This document shows, piece after piece, positions 38,385-47,679 of a stretch of 64,000 nt of DNA. The translations under genes and the position numbers were made by a program. How positions within the stretch are numbered: the stretch's first letter is position 1; each line of letters opens with the position of its first letter. This DNA comes from RFPW01 sp040401595 (GTDB lineage: Bacteria > Pseudomonadota > Gammaproteobacteria > Burkholderiales > Burkholderiaceae_E): positions 65,285-129,284 of the forward strand of contig JBBAOE010000009.1 in assembly GCA_040401595.1 (NCBI GenBank), written 5' to 3'. Under the pieces are notes generated by a model. It was not told the DNA's origin and did not search any database. It saw only the letters and a program-made list of their open reading frames with translations.

Positions 38385-39176
38385 ATGGCAGACCAGATGA
38401 CGCAGGAATCCAGGGTTGCCCTGATCACCGGATCGGGTACCGGCGTCGGTGCTGCCACCGCGCTGATGCTGGCGCAACGGGGGTGGCGCGTCTTGATCAA
38501 TTATTCGCGCAGCGAGGCCGAGGCCTGTCAGTCGCAGGCTGCTTGTCAGGCGGCGGGTGCGCAGACCTTGCTGATGCGCGGCGATGTCGCGGATGACGCC
38601 GATTGCAAAGCGCTGGTTGCGGGTGCAGTGCAGCGTTGGGGCCGGATCGACGCGCTCGTGAACAATGCCGGCATCACCAGTTTTGCGGGCCCGAGCAACT
38701 GGGATGCGCAGGATGCGCAGACCTTCCAGCGCATTCTCGGGGTCAATACGGTGGGATCGTTTCAGATGATTCGCGCATGCGCGCCTCACTTGCGCGAAGC
38801 ACGCGGTGCGATCGTCAACGTCTCTTCGATCGCGGGTTCACTTGGAATCGGGTCCTCGGTCGCCTATATCGCTTCGAAGGGGGCGATCAATGCGATGACA
38901 CTCCATCTCGCGCGAACGATGGCTCCTGAGGTTCGCGTCAATGCCGTCTGTCCAGGTCTGATCACGACCCGTTGGTTCATCGACGGAATCGGCCATGAGC
39001 GTTATGAGAAGATCAAGGCGGCCAATGCACAAATGACCCCGCTCGCGAGCGCCTGCTCGCCCGAGGATGTCGCCGAGGCGATCGTCTGGCTCATTGTCGG
39101 GGCACGCACGGTAACGGGAGAGCTGTTGCAGCTCGACGCGGGAATGCATCTTGGAGCGTCGCCTCCTGCTCGTTGA
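38385..39176 (+). CDS. Short-chain dehydrogenase/reductase (classical SDR)
   Basis: NAD(P)-dependent oxidoreductase of 263 residues. The cofactor loop TGSGTGVGAA, the NNAG motif, the catalytic Ser in NVSSIAGSLG and the YIASK Tyr-Lys pair are all intact, with the CPGLITT segment after them. It resembles FabG-like 3-oxoacyl reductases, but substrate is undetermined. A strong Shine-Dalgarno (AAGGAG) lies about eight bases before the ATG. Confidence 0.88.
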   Translation: MADQMTQESRVALITGSGTGVGAATALMLAQRGWRVLINYSRSEAEACQSQAACQAAGAQTLLMRGDVADDADCKALVAGAVQRWGRIDALVNNAGITSFAGPSNWDAQDAQTFQRILGVNTVGSFQMIRACAPHLREARGAIVNVSSIAGSLGIGSSVAYIASKGAINAMTLHLARTMAPEVRVNAVCPGLITTRWFIDGIGHERYEKIKAANAQMTPLASACSPEDVAEAIVWLIVGARTVTGELLQLDAGMHLGASPPAR

Positions 39177-39243
39177 GGCTGTTTTCGTCGAAAATTCTGA
39201 TTATTAGAATAATTACCATTCAACTTATTTTTTAAATTTCATC

Positions 39244-41097
39244 ATGTTCAGTTCTAGGCATCAACTTTCATCTATCGCCCGAAGCGTTGCGGTGGCTTTT
39301 GTACTCGGCGCGAGCCTGACGCTCGGGCCCGCGTTTGCTGCAGAACTGAAGCGTGTCGAAAAGGCTGCCGATCTGCCCACGTTCAGTTATGCGATCACCG
39401 ACCCGCTGGAAAAGGTCGTACGCGATCAGGCGACGTTTGTTCGCGTGACGCGCGCCATCCGGGCCGACATCGAGTCAACCCTGGCGGGATACGACATCGC
39501 TGACAAGGCAGCCGTACAGAATTTGCGCAACGTCCTGATGCAGATGGATTTTCTCGCCGGAAATTATGCTGCGGCGTTGGCCGGTGCCGAGGCGCTCCGA
39601 TCGCTGGAAGAAAAGCCGGCGCTCAAACTGCTCACCGGCTTGAGAATGCGGGCGATGGTGTCGGCCGCTCAGGCGACCGGTACGATCAACACGCCGGCCT
39701 ATGCAGCGGCGGTCGCAGCCGCGATTCAGCAGGAGTTGAAGACGCTGCCGTTTGAGGTTGTCGGGAACGAGATCCGCGAATTCAAGGCCAGCGCCGAATT
39801 GCTCAGCGAGAGCCTGATCCTGGGCGGGGTGCTCAATGTGCTTGAGCCCACGCTGAAGAAAAGCGGGAGCCTGAGCTCGGATCTTGCCCCCCGGCTGATC
39901 AGCGCCCGCTTTGCCCTCGAGACCGCCCTTCCGCTGAAGCAGACTCTGGTCGCGGCCTACAGTGAATATCTGAATCAGCATCGGGTTGAGAAGCAAAATA
40001 TCTGGGCTGCGCGCGATGCCAAATTGTCAGCCAGCGGTCCGTACCAGGCGGTCACGGTTGCGGTGTGGGACAGCGGCGTCGACTTTTCACTCTTTCGCAA
40101 CCAAATCCGATTGGCTGCCGATGGTCAGCCAGCGACCATCGCCTTCGACGTGGCGGCGCGACCAGCCAAGGGCGACCTGTTCCCGATCCCGAAATCCATG
40201 AAGGGACAGTTGCCCCGGATGCTTGCCCGCACCAAAGGGTTTTCCGACATGCAGGCCAATGTCGACAGTGCGGAGGCAGCCGAGGTCAAGCGCTACTTCT
40301 CGACCCTCAAGCCCGAAGAATACAAACCCGCGGTCGAAGCACTCGGGCTGTCTGGCAATTATGTGCACGGTACGCATGTTGCTGGAATCGTGGCCGAGGG
40401 CAATCCCTGGGTTCGCCTGGCCAACGCGCGAATTTCATTTGATTACAAACTCAAGCCCGATCCCTGCCCCAGCCTGGAGCTCTCCCGGCGCACGGCAGTC
40501 TCCTATGCGCAATATCTGGACTTTTTCAAAAAAAATAAAGTTCGCGTCGTCAATATGAGTTGGGGTGGCGATGTGAAGAGCGTGGAAGACGCGCTTGAAA
40601 AGTGTGGTCTTGGCGGGTCGACCGAGGGGCGCAAATCGGTCGCACGGCAGTTGTTTGAGATTGAAAAGAAAGCGTTGGCGCAAGTGTTCGCGCGTGCGCC
40701 TGAGATTCTGTTTGTGACCGCCGCAGGTAACAGCGATTCGGATGCAACGTTCGATGAGTCGATCCCGTCGAGCATTGTTGCCCCCAACCTCCTGACGGTC
40801 GGTGCGGTCGACCTGGCGGGTGATGAAGCGTCATTCACCAGTTACGGCCCGACCGTGGCTGTGCATGCGAATGGCTATCAGGTCGAAAGTCTGTTGCCGG
40901 GCGGGATGCGGGTGGCGTTGTCGGGCACATCCATGGCGTCGCCCAATGTCGCCAATCTGGCTGCCAAGCTCCTGGCGATTAAACCTGCGCTGACCCCGGT
41001 GCAGGTGATCGCCATCATCCGGGAGACTGCCGAGAAGACTGCGGACGGACGCCGTACGCTGATGCATCCGGCCAAGGCGATTGCACGGGTTCAATAA
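39244..41097 (+). CDS. Secreted S8 (subtilisin-like) serine peptidase
   Basis: 617 residues with a Sec signal peptide (cleavage after about residue 32, LGPAFA). The catalytic triad is visible: Asp276 in VWDSGVD, His375 in HGTHVAG and Ser563 in SGTSMASP, with oxyanion Asn in TAAGNSDSD. About 240 residues precede the catalytic domain and may be a propeptide or helical repeat region. The Asp-His spacing of about 100 residues is longer than in subtilisin, reflecting a large insert. The upstream 67-base gap is very A/T-rich with an ATTCT...AGAAT inverted repeat. Likely periplasmic or extracellular. Confidence 0.9.
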   Translation: MFSSRHQLSSIARSVAVAFVLGASLTLGPAFAAELKRVEKAADLPTFSYAITDPLEKVVRDQATFVRVTRAIRADIESTLAGYDIADKAAVQNLRNVLMQMDFLAGNYAAALAGAEALRSLEEKPALKLLTGLRMRAMVSAAQATGTINTPAYAAAVAAAIQQELKTLPFEVVGNEIREFKASAELLSESLILGGVLNVLEPTLKKSGSLSSDLAPRLISARFALETALPLKQTLVAAYSEYLNQHRVEKQNIWAARDAKLSASGPYQAVTVAVWDSGVDFSLFRNQIRLAADGQPATIAFDVAARPAKGDLFPIPKSMKGQLPRMLARTKGFSDMQANVDSAEAAEVKRYFSTLKPEEYKPAVEALGLSGNYVHGTHVAGIVAEGNPWVRLANARISFDYKLKPDPCPSLELSRRTAVSYAQYLDFFKKNKVRVVNMSWGGDVKSVEDALEKCGLGGSTEGRKSVARQLFEIEKKALAQVFARAPEILFVTAAGNSDSDATFDESIPSSIVAPNLLTVGAVDLAGDEASFTSYGPTVAVHANGYQVESLLPGGMRVALSGTSMASPNVANLAAKLLAIKPALTPVQVIAIIRETAEKTADGRRTLMHPAKAIARVQ

Positions 41098-41122
41098 TCG
41101 TCCGATCGGGCTGGCCTGAGTC

Positions 41123-41524
41123 ATGAGTCATGCCTACCCTTGGACGGCCGCCATGACCTTGATGGTGGCGCTTCTGATCAGTTGCACGGCCGCCTGGGTG
41201 GGGGTCGAGCGCCTGCGCACCGGGATCGCGGCACCTGCGGTGACTGGAGATGAACGGTTTGAACGGGTGTTCCGAATTCAGATGAATACGCAGGAAGGCG
41301 CCCTCGTATTCCTGCCCGCCTTATGGGTCTGTGCCGTGTTTCTGAGCGATCGGCTGGCGGCGGGTTTGGCGGGGCTTTGGATTCTTTCGCGGCTCTGGTA
41401 CGCACTGGCCTACTGGGCAGAACCGGCGGGGAGACGCCCCGCGTTTGTTTTGTCCCAATTACTCTATGTCAGTACCTGGCTATGCGGCGCGGCCGGCATT
41501 GTGCTCGACTTTACTCAGCGGTGA
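41123..41524 (+). CDS. MAPEG family membrane protein
   Basis: 133 residues with four hydrophobic helices. The segment RVFRIQMNTQEGALVFLPALW contains the E-x-x-N/R-x-Q-x-N type motif typical of MAPEG (microsomal glutathione transferase-like) proteins, and RLWYALAYWAEPAGRRPAF follows it in parts. The role in bacteria is mostly unknown, with detoxification often proposed. It is convergent with the NADH dehydrogenase gene. Confidence 0.82.
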   Translation: MSHAYPWTAAMTLMVALLISCTAAWVGVERLRTGIAAPAVTGDERFERVFRIQMNTQEGALVFLPALWVCAVFLSDRLAAGLAGLWILSRLWYALAYWAEPAGRRPAFVLSQLLYVSTWLCGAAGIVLDFTQR

Positions 41525-41582
41525 CGCGCCTCAGACAGCGTGGACCGCTCGAGAGCCTCGGCCGCCTTCACTCGGTATCGGA

Positions 41583-42932
41583 TCAGCTTTCGCCGACATG
41601 CGGGTGCGGTTGCAGGGTTCCGGCGACCACGCGGGCATTGCGGCTGAAGCTCAGGTAGGCCGCTCCCCAATCCAGCATGACGACCAGTCGGTTACGAAAT
41701 CCGATGAGAAAATAGATGTGGGCGAACAGCCAGAACCACCAGGCCCAACGGCCTGAAAAACGCAGTGCCCCAAGCGGGGTGCTGAGATCCACGACAGCCG
41801 CGTTATGACCGATCGTCGCCAGGTTGCCGTGGTCCCTGTAGCAAAATGCCTCGGGCGCTTGCGCCGCGATCCGGTGCAACACATTGCGCGCAGCAACGCG
41901 TCCCATTTGCTTGGCACCCGGGGAGACGCCCGGTACGGGCGTGGGGTTTTTGTCCGGACCGTGGCTCAGCGCCGCTGCGAGGTCGCCGATCACGCTGATG
42001 TTCGGGAAGCCCCGCACGCTCAGGTCCGGTTCCACGACGACCCGACCCGCGCGATCGATTTCGCAGCCAGTACTCAGCGACAGTTGCTTACCCAGCGGCG
42101 ACGCCGCAACGCCAGCCGCCCAGACCACGCATTGGCTGGCGATCTGGTAGTCAACGTTGCCGGCGACGCCTGCCGGAGCCGGCCCTCGAACTTGTAATCC
42201 TTGCGCGTCCAGACCGGTCACAATCGAATTGAGCCGGACCTCGACCCCAAGGCTTTGAAGCTGCGTGAGCGCCTTCGCGCTCAGGCCCTCGGGCATCGCC
42301 TGAAGGACCCTGGTGCCGCCTTCAATCAGAAGAATTCGGGCTTGATGTGGATCGATCCGTCGGAATTCGCCCACCAGGGTCTGACGGGCAATTTCCGCGA
42401 ACGCACCCGCCATCTCGACGCCGGTCGGACCCGCTCCAACGACACACAGCGTTAACCAGACTTTGCGCCGCTCGGGATCGGGCTCCTTTTCGGCGGATTC
42501 AAATGCGAATAGCACCCGTCGGCGGATTTCAAACGCATCTTCGAGGGTTTTGAGCCCTGGGGCGTGTTGCTCCCATCCGTCGTTACCAAAATAGCTGTGG
42601 GTCGCCCCGGCGGCGAGGATGAGATGATCAAACAGCAGCGAAGTGCCATCCGAAAGTCGGACCCGTTGTCCTGGCGCGTCAATCGAGACGACTTCGGCAA
42701 GCAGGGTCGTCAGGTTGTGCTGGCCCCGAAACAGACTTCGAATCGGTGCGGCAATGGCTGGGGCTGCCAGTCCAGCGGTTGCGACCTGATAGAGCAGCGG
42801 CTGGAACAGGTGGTGGTTGGTCTTATCCACCAAGGTGATATCGACCGGCGATTTCGCCAGCGATTTTGCAGCTTCAATCCCCCCAAAGCCTCCGCCGATG
42901 ATCAGGACGCGCGGTCGAGTGAGGCTCGTCAT
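41583..42932 (-). CDS. ndh: Type II NADH dehydrogenase-like FAD oxidoreductase
   Basis: Single-subunit, non-proton-pumping NADH:quinone oxidoreductase of 449 residues. The FAD loop VLIIGGGFGGIEAAKSL is at the N-terminus, the NADH loop (LCVVGAGPTGVEMAGAFAE) is central, and the FAD end VIGDLAAAL follows. The C-terminus carries a hydrophobic, aromatic segment (WWFWLFAHIYFLIGF) as a membrane anchor, as in NDH-2. The gene stands alone. Alternatives in the same family (sulfide:quinone reductase) are less likely because no key cysteines are seen. Confidence 0.88.
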   Translation of the reverse strand: MTSLTRPRVLIIGGGFGGIEAAKSLAKSPVDITLVDKTNHHLFQPLLYQVATAGLAAPAIAAPIRSLFRGQHNLTTLLAEVVSIDAPGQRVRLSDGTSLLFDHLILAAGATHSYFGNDGWEQHAPGLKTLEDAFEIRRRVLFAFESAEKEPDPERRKVWLTLCVVGAGPTGVEMAGAFAEIARQTLVGEFRRIDPHQARILLIEGGTRVLQAMPEGLSAKALTQLQSLGVEVRLNSIVTGLDAQGLQVRGPAPAGVAGNVDYQIASQCVVWAAGVAASPLGKQLSLSTGCEIDRAGRVVVEPDLSVRGFPNISVIGDLAAALSHGPDKNPTPVPGVSPGAKQMGRVAARNVLHRIAAQAPEAFCYRDHGNLATIGHNAAVVDLSTPLGALRFSGRWAWWFWLFAHIYFLIGFRNRLVVMLDWGAAYLSFSRNARVVAGTLQPHPHVGES

Positions 42933-43006
42933 GGGTTGTGGATCCTGCAGTCAACCAATTGGCATGACCTTGGATCCACGGGGCAGGCACGTCAAGCCTT
43001 TTTTGA

Positions 43007-43933
43007 TTACCAGTCGTCGCCGCCGCCGCCACCAGAGCTATCACCACCGCCGTCCCAACCGTCGCCGCTACCCGCGTCAAACGAACCGAAATCCTGACTC
43101 TGCCCGGACGGCAGCGGCTGGAAATGATCGGCTTCGGAACTGCGAAGCGATTGCGCACCCGCATCATGGTGATCGCCTTCGAGCGCCTTGGAAAGCGCAT
43201 ACCCGGCTGCGACACCCGCCAGTCCACCCACCACGGCTCCGGTCATCGCGCCAGGGCCGCTACTGGGCGGGGCGCTGGGGCCATAACCGCCGTAGCCACC
43301 AGCACCGCCTCCGAAACCACGCTGGGGTCCCCCAATTCCGCCAGCCGTCGCCAGTCCATAAGGGGCTGGCGCTTGCGGTTGGGCGGAGCCACGCGCCATC
43401 CGGACAAGAAGAAACGCCAGAATGCCGACGCCAACCAAGCCGATCCAGACATAGGACATGGGAATGGATGAACCGATACCGCCGCCATGATCAGCCGCCG
43501 AGGGGGCTGCGCGCGGGGCGCTGGCCGCCGATTGGCCTCCCGGTGCGTTGGCCAACGGGGTGCTATGCAGACCGGACGTTACGGTCACGCCAGCGCCCGG
43601 GGCTCCGGTACGGTCGAGCAAATCCCGAAATTTTTCCGGCTTTTCGGTGAATTTCAGCGCGGGATCGATTTCCTTCGCCTTGATCAGCGCCTGATGTGCT
43701 TCGGGCATCCGGGACTGCCGGGCCAAGACCTGACCGAGTTCATAGTGAGCCTTGGCGCTGCCTGGCTTTTCCCGCAGAACCTCCCTCAGGAGGGTTTCAG
43801 CCTGCTGGTAGTTACCCGCCTGCATGGCCTGCTCGATGTCTTTGGGCGCGGGAAGCGCAAAGACCATCGCGGTCAAGAAGGAAAGGGTACCAAGCAGAAA
43901 GACTTTGAAGATACGGTTCACAAAAGATTGCAT
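43007..43933 (-). CDS. Exported TPR protein with glycine-rich tail
   Basis: 308 residues: a signal peptide or N-anchor (about residues 8-27), TPR-like repeats at about 30-95 (AMQAGNYQQAETLLREVL, KAHYELGQVLARQSRMPEA), a second membrane helix near residues 165-182 (YVWIGLVGVGILAFLLV), then a long Gly/Pro/Ser-rich region. It ends in a Ser-Gly run (DSSGGGGGDDW) like that of TPM-domain proteins, although I see no TPM domain. Function unknown; an envelope scaffold is possible. Confidence 0.7.
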   Translation of the reverse strand: MQSFVNRIFKVFLLGTLSFLTAMVFALPAPKDIEQAMQAGNYQQAETLLREVLREKPGSAKAHYELGQVLARQSRMPEAHQALIKAKEIDPALKFTEKPEKFRDLLDRTGAPGAGVTVTSGLHSTPLANAPGGQSAASAPRAAPSAADHGGGIGSSIPMSYVWIGLVGVGILAFLLVRMARGSAQPQAPAPYGLATAGGIGGPQRGFGGGAGGYGGYGPSAPPSSGPGAMTGAVVGGLAGVAAGYALSKALEGDHHDAGAQSLRSSEADHFQPLPSGQSQDFGSFDAGSGDGWDGGGDSSGGGGGDDW

Positions 43934-44026
43934 GGTTGGGATCCGCAGGTTGAGAGTTCACAACGTCCCGGTGAGTCGTTGCTGTTCTGACAATCTTACG
44001 GGAAGAACCGCTCGCCGGAAGGTTCG

Positions 44027-44953
44027 CTAAGCGGAACGTCTCAACCCCAGGGTGATGACCGTCACGACAACGATCAGGGCGCCGGCAATCTGGACGGGTT
44101 CGATCTTCTGGCCCAACAACAGCCAGGCCATCACCAGTGCGAATACCGGTTCCACATTCATGATCGCGGAATTTCCAACCACACCCAAACGCGGCAAAAG
44201 CGTGAACATCACGGTAAATGCAGTGCCATAGAGTAGCGTGAGACCCGCGAGGCCCCCCCACCCACTCGGTCCCTGAGGCAGGTGGAACCCGCCTTGCAGG
44301 ATTGCTGCGGCCCCAGCGATCAGGGCCACCATGCCCATGGTTGCGCCGGTTCGCAGTCGGCCATCGAGGTCAGCGGCTTGATGTTGGGTCAGGATCAACA
44401 CCAGGCCAAACGTAGCCCCCGCCGTCAGAGCGAAGCCCACGCCAATCCCGATCGAGTCCCAATGGGCCGCCGCACCCAGACCCGACGCCGCACCAAAGAC
44501 GTCCAGTGCCAAGGCCAGTCCGAGCAACAGGATGGGCATGGCTTTCAGCACCATGGGCTCGGCTTTTTGTTGATAGATCAACACTGACCACAGGGCGGTC
44601 CAAAGCGGATAGGTATTGAACGCAAGCAGTGCGAGCGCAACGGGCAGACGTGCAACTGCGGCGTACAGGCAGAGGCTCTGGACTGCGATGAGGGCGGCAA
44701 TGGCGGGCAGGATCCTGCGATGGCGGGGCTGAAATTGCAGCGGCACGCCTTGGAGTTTGAGCAGGATGGCAATCACGACGGCGGTCACGCCGCTGCGAAA
44801 CGTCACCGCTGTGGCGACATCGACACCGTCATTGAAGGCGAACCGAGCCGCAACATGATTGGCGCCCATCATGAACGCGATGAGCAACAAGGTGGCAAAG
44901 GCCTGAGCGGACAGGGCCTTACGGGTCGGCATCTGGGTAGGGATCTGCGCCAT
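44027..44953 (-). CDS. EamA-family (DMT) transporter
   Basis: Ten hydrophobic helices in two homologous five-helix EamA halves over 308 residues. The first half contains FMMGANHVAARFAFNDGVD, the second PVFALVMAWLLLGQKIEPVQIAGALIV in parts, both characteristic. Substrate unknown (amino acids or metabolites are typical). ATG at 44953 is preferred over TTG at 44956. It is divergent from the DHDPS-family gene with 109 bases between. Confidence 0.88.
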   Translation of the reverse strand: MAQIPTQMPTRKALSAQAFATLLLIAFMMGANHVAARFAFNDGVDVATAVTFRSGVTAVVIAILLKLQGVPLQFQPRHRRILPAIAALIAVQSLCLYAAVARLPVALALLAFNTYPLWTALWSVLIYQQKAEPMVLKAMPILLLGLALALDVFGAASGLGAAAHWDSIGIGVGFALTAGATFGLVLILTQHQAADLDGRLRTGATMGMVALIAGAAAILQGGFHLPQGPSGWGGLAGLTLLYGTAFTVMFTLLPRLGVVGNSAIMNVEPVFALVMAWLLLGQKIEPVQIAGALIVVVTVITLGLRRSA

Positions 44954-45062
44954 CAATCGACGCGGGTTCGAGGTCGATACACCTGTTACGACTGTTGGCT
45001 TTAGCCAGGCCCTGATTTTTCAAGAATTACAATGGTACAGCTTCAGTTTTTGGATATCGATC

Positions 45063-45983
45063 ATGTTTATTCCGCAGGGTGTTATTCCCGCGCTTTTGCT
45101 GCCATTTTTTGATGACCTGAGCATCGACGAAGCGAGTTATCGGGCGCATGTTCGAGATGTCTCCAGTACGCCGGGTATCAGTGCGATCACCATCAATGCC
45201 CATGCATCGGAAGTGGGTTCCTGCACGTTTGAGGAGCAGCGACGGATCCTGGAAATGACCATCGAAGAGGTCGGTGACCGGGTTCCAGTCGTCCACGGGG
45301 TCTATGCCGACGGATCGCTGCAGGCGCAGGAGATTGCGCGGATGGCCACCCGTGGTGGAGCGTCGGCGCTCCTGGTGTTCCCCCCGGGCATCATGACCTT
45401 CGGTCAGCGCCCAGAGATGGCAGTTGAGCATTTCAAGCGCATTGCGGATGCCTCGCCCTTGCCGATTATTTTGTTTCAATATCCCCTCGCAGGGGGGCAG
45501 GGATACCCGCTGGCCACGCTGCTCAAGGTTTTTGAGCAAGTCCCGTCGGTGCGCGCGATTAAGGACTGGTCGGCCAATCCGCAATTGCATGAGCGCCAGA
45601 CCCGGGTTCTGCAAAGTCTGGATCCTGCGGTCCACGTCTTGACGACCCACAGTTCATGGTTGCTGAGTTCACTGGTCCTTGGCTGTCATGGATTGCTCTC
45701 GGGCAGTGGGTCGGTCATTGCGCTACTGCAGGCGCAACTGTTTGCGGCCGTTCAAGCAGGGGATTTGATGCATGCTCGGTCGATTGCAAACCGGATCTTC
45801 CCCACCGCGGAAGTGTTCTACACTGAACCTTGGGTGGACATGCATAATCGGATGAAAGAGGCTCTCGTGCTGCTCGGAAAACTTCCTCGCGCGGTCGTGC
45901 GGCCGCCCCTGATGAAAATCAGCGCCGAGGAGATTGGTCGGATTCGTGAGGCCTTGGTCAAGGCGCAACTGCTGGCGCAGTAG
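45063..45983 (+). CDS. Dihydrodipicolinate synthase-family aldolase/lyase
   Basis: TIM-barrel class I aldolase of 306 residues. The Schiff-base Lys167 lies in AIKDWS, and the proton-relay Tyr in FQYPLAGG. The usual GTTGE substrate loop of true DapA reads NAHASEVGS, so it is more likely a DapA paralogue acting on another 2-oxo acid than lysine-pathway DapA. No clear operon partner is present. Confidence 0.82.
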   Translation: MFIPQGVIPALLLPFFDDLSIDEASYRAHVRDVSSTPGISAITINAHASEVGSCTFEEQRRILEMTIEEVGDRVPVVHGVYADGSLQAQEIARMATRGGASALLVFPPGIMTFGQRPEMAVEHFKRIADASPLPIILFQYPLAGGQGYPLATLLKVFEQVPSVRAIKDWSANPQLHERQTRVLQSLDPAVHVLTTHSSWLLSSLVLGCHGLLSGSGSVIALLQAQLFAAVQAGDLMHARSIANRIFPTAEVFYTEPWVDMHNRMKEALVLLGKLPRAVVRPPLMKISAEEIGRIREALVKAQLLAQ

Positions 45984-46166
45984 AGGATGTGACGGTTGCT
46001 CGATGGCCCGGTTTTCCGGGGATCGGGCGCCGTTGAAGGATCGATCCTTGCAGGCTCTCGTGCGGGAAATGCGGCGGTGGCGGCAACCGAGTCGGTTGAG
46101 CAGTCACTCCCGTTTCCCTCAACCCCGTCGACGCGGGGCCCTCATCAACCAAACCGAAGGATCCTG
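45984..46166. other. Spacer with a 14-bp perfect palindrome
   Basis: No coding sequence is supported in this 183-base gap. AAGGATCGATCCTT at 46036-46049 is a perfect palindrome. No promoter or terminator was found. Confidence 0.35.
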
Positions 46167-46325
46167 ATGTCAAAGAATCGCAAGAGCAACAAAGAAGCGA
46201 AAAAGCCCAAACAAGATCATGGCACCGCCAAGGTTGCGGTGACCGAACCGATTCGGGCAAGCATCACGACCGCGATTGTGCCCAAAGGCAAGGCGAAAGC
46301 GTTGGGCGCGGGACCCCGAACCTAA
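46167..46325 (+). CDS. Small basic protein of unknown function
   Basis: 52 residues, very Lys-rich at the N-terminus (MSKNRKSNKEAKKPKQ), with no hydrophobic segment. Short proteins with this KSNKEAKKPK start are a recurrent hypothetical family in proteobacteria. A GAAGGA Shine-Dalgarno lies about ten bases upstream. It is convergent with the degenerate cyclase gene, 10 bases between ends. Function unknown; nucleic-acid binding is possible from charge alone. Confidence 0.6.
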   Translation: MSKNRKSNKEAKKPKQDHGTAKVAVTEPIRASITTAIVPKGKAKALGAGPRT

Positions 46326-46335
46326 GAATCACGAC

Positions 46336-47679
46336 TTAGAAGTTGTATCGAGTACTCCATTCAACTTCTTCGATCAAGGCTTCTGCGGTGATCTTCATGG
46401 ACGCAAATTCGTCTTTGCGAATGGTCTTCGCCATGATCTCAAGCTCTCCCTGAGCCGCGGGGTCTTTCAAATACCTCGCGAGCCAGAACCACTGGAAGGC
46501 CTCGGTCTTGTGCTGGCTGATGATCAGGGGATTGGCGTAGAACAGGCCGAGTCGCATCGCCGCTTTCGCATTTTTCTTGCGCGCGGCCTGACCGAGTAGC
46601 AGGAGCGCCTCGGCGGTTTCCTCCTCCGTGGGCTGGGGCTTGTCCAGCAGCGCGCACCCGAGAAGCCGCATGGCCTCAACGTCTTTGCGGGCGGCGATGC
46701 GCCAGATTGGGAAGGCCACGCCCCGCTTCTCTGCGCCAAAAAAACTGTCCGCAAAGAGCTGGCCGACGATGGCCATATTTTTGTGGCTGAGCAGGGACTC
46801 GGAATAGCATTCGAAAACCGCCCCGGATGCTCTGCGTAAGCGCTCTGGAATGGACTTGTTTCGAGCCATTCCAAGCAACTCCACCATGGACGAAAAGTCC
46901 TTTTTACGGACCACTCGGGCCAAGAAAATCCGACAGGCTTGGTCGAGGTTTCCGGAGATGAGGATCCGATGGGCGGATGTTACTGAAACAGTCGCGGCAT
47001 CACGCTCACGCATGATCAAAGCAATCAGTTCTCGACTCGTTTGGGGGCTCGTCCGGGTCGGAGACGGCGGTTCGACACTGGATTTCGATTCGACTGCGGC
47101 AGGCGGATTCAGCGGGGGATGCACCTCTCCCGCCGTGCCCATCCGTGCGGCGGACTTCCTGAGCCCGGGTAATTCAAGTGCGTAAATCCGCACGGGCATC
47201 CGGATCTGCTCGAGGGCCTTTTCCCCAAGGTCGGTGAATGCGAGGTCTCCAACCTTGTTGTAGGTTTCGTGATGCACAATACCCGAAACCCAAGCACCAC
47301 CTGGGTCTGCGATCCGGCCTAACTGGCTTACCAGGTTGATCGTAGAACCCACTAAATCTTCACCATCAAAAATGATGTCGCCAACATGGATCGCCATTCG
47401 GACCATCAGGGGAGAGTCACCGGGGAGGCCCAGATTTCGCTCGTTGAGCGTTTTCTGGCAGAGGATCCCGAATTTGGCTGCACTCACCGGACTCAGAAAT
47501 TCAAAAATTGCTTCATTTTCGACCTTACTAACAACCCTCCCGCGAAAGTCCTCAAGCCGTTTTGTGTAAATCTCTTTGAATTCATGAACCAAGTTGATTG
47601 CCCGGTCTTCGTCGAGGTCGAGCATTTCCCGGTAGCCATCGACAGAAGAAAAGAGCACGGTTGTTAATTTTCGTTCCAT
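46336..47679 (-). CDS. Degenerate class III nucleotide cyclase-like protein with Sel1-like C-terminus
   Basis: 447 residues. Residues 1-165 align without gaps to the cyclase domain of the paralogue at 51115-52419, but key positions are changed: first metal Asp12 is Ser12, second metal Asp55 is Asn55 (GD reads EN), and the transition-state Arg119 is Gln119; Asn115 is kept. It is therefore unlikely to be catalytic by itself. A Pro/Ser linker leads to a helical repeat region resembling Sel1 repeats (AMRLGLFYANP, EAFQWFWLARYLKDP). It is divergent from the channel gene. A regulatory or heterodimer partner role is inferred. Confidence 0.82.
   Translation of the reverse strand: MERKLTTVLFSSVDGYREMLDLDEDRAINLVHEFKEIYTKRLEDFRGRVVSKVENEAIFEFLSPVSAAKFGILCQKTLNERNLGLPGDSPLMVRMAIHVGDIIFDGEDLVGSTINLVSQLGRIADPGGAWVSGIVHHETYNKVGDLAFTDLGEKALEQIRMPVRIYALELPGLRKSAARMGTAGEVHPPLNPPAAVESKSSVEPPSPTRTSPQTSRELIALIMRERDAATVSVTSAHRILISGNLDQACRIFLARVVRKKDFSSMVELLGMARNKSIPERLRRASGAVFECYSESLLSHKNMAIVGQLFADSFFGAEKRGVAFPIWRIAARKDVEAMRLLGCALLDKPQPTEEETAEALLLLGQAARKKNAKAAMRLGLFYANPLIISQHKTEAFQWFWLARYLKDPAAQGELEIMAKTIRKDEFASMKITAEALIEEVEWSTRYNF

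Noticed and set aside
45996..46166. Upstream extension of the small basic protein gene (frame open from 45996)
   Set aside because: The upstream part has a composition unlike the small protein, and the ATG at 46167 has a good ribosome-binding site.
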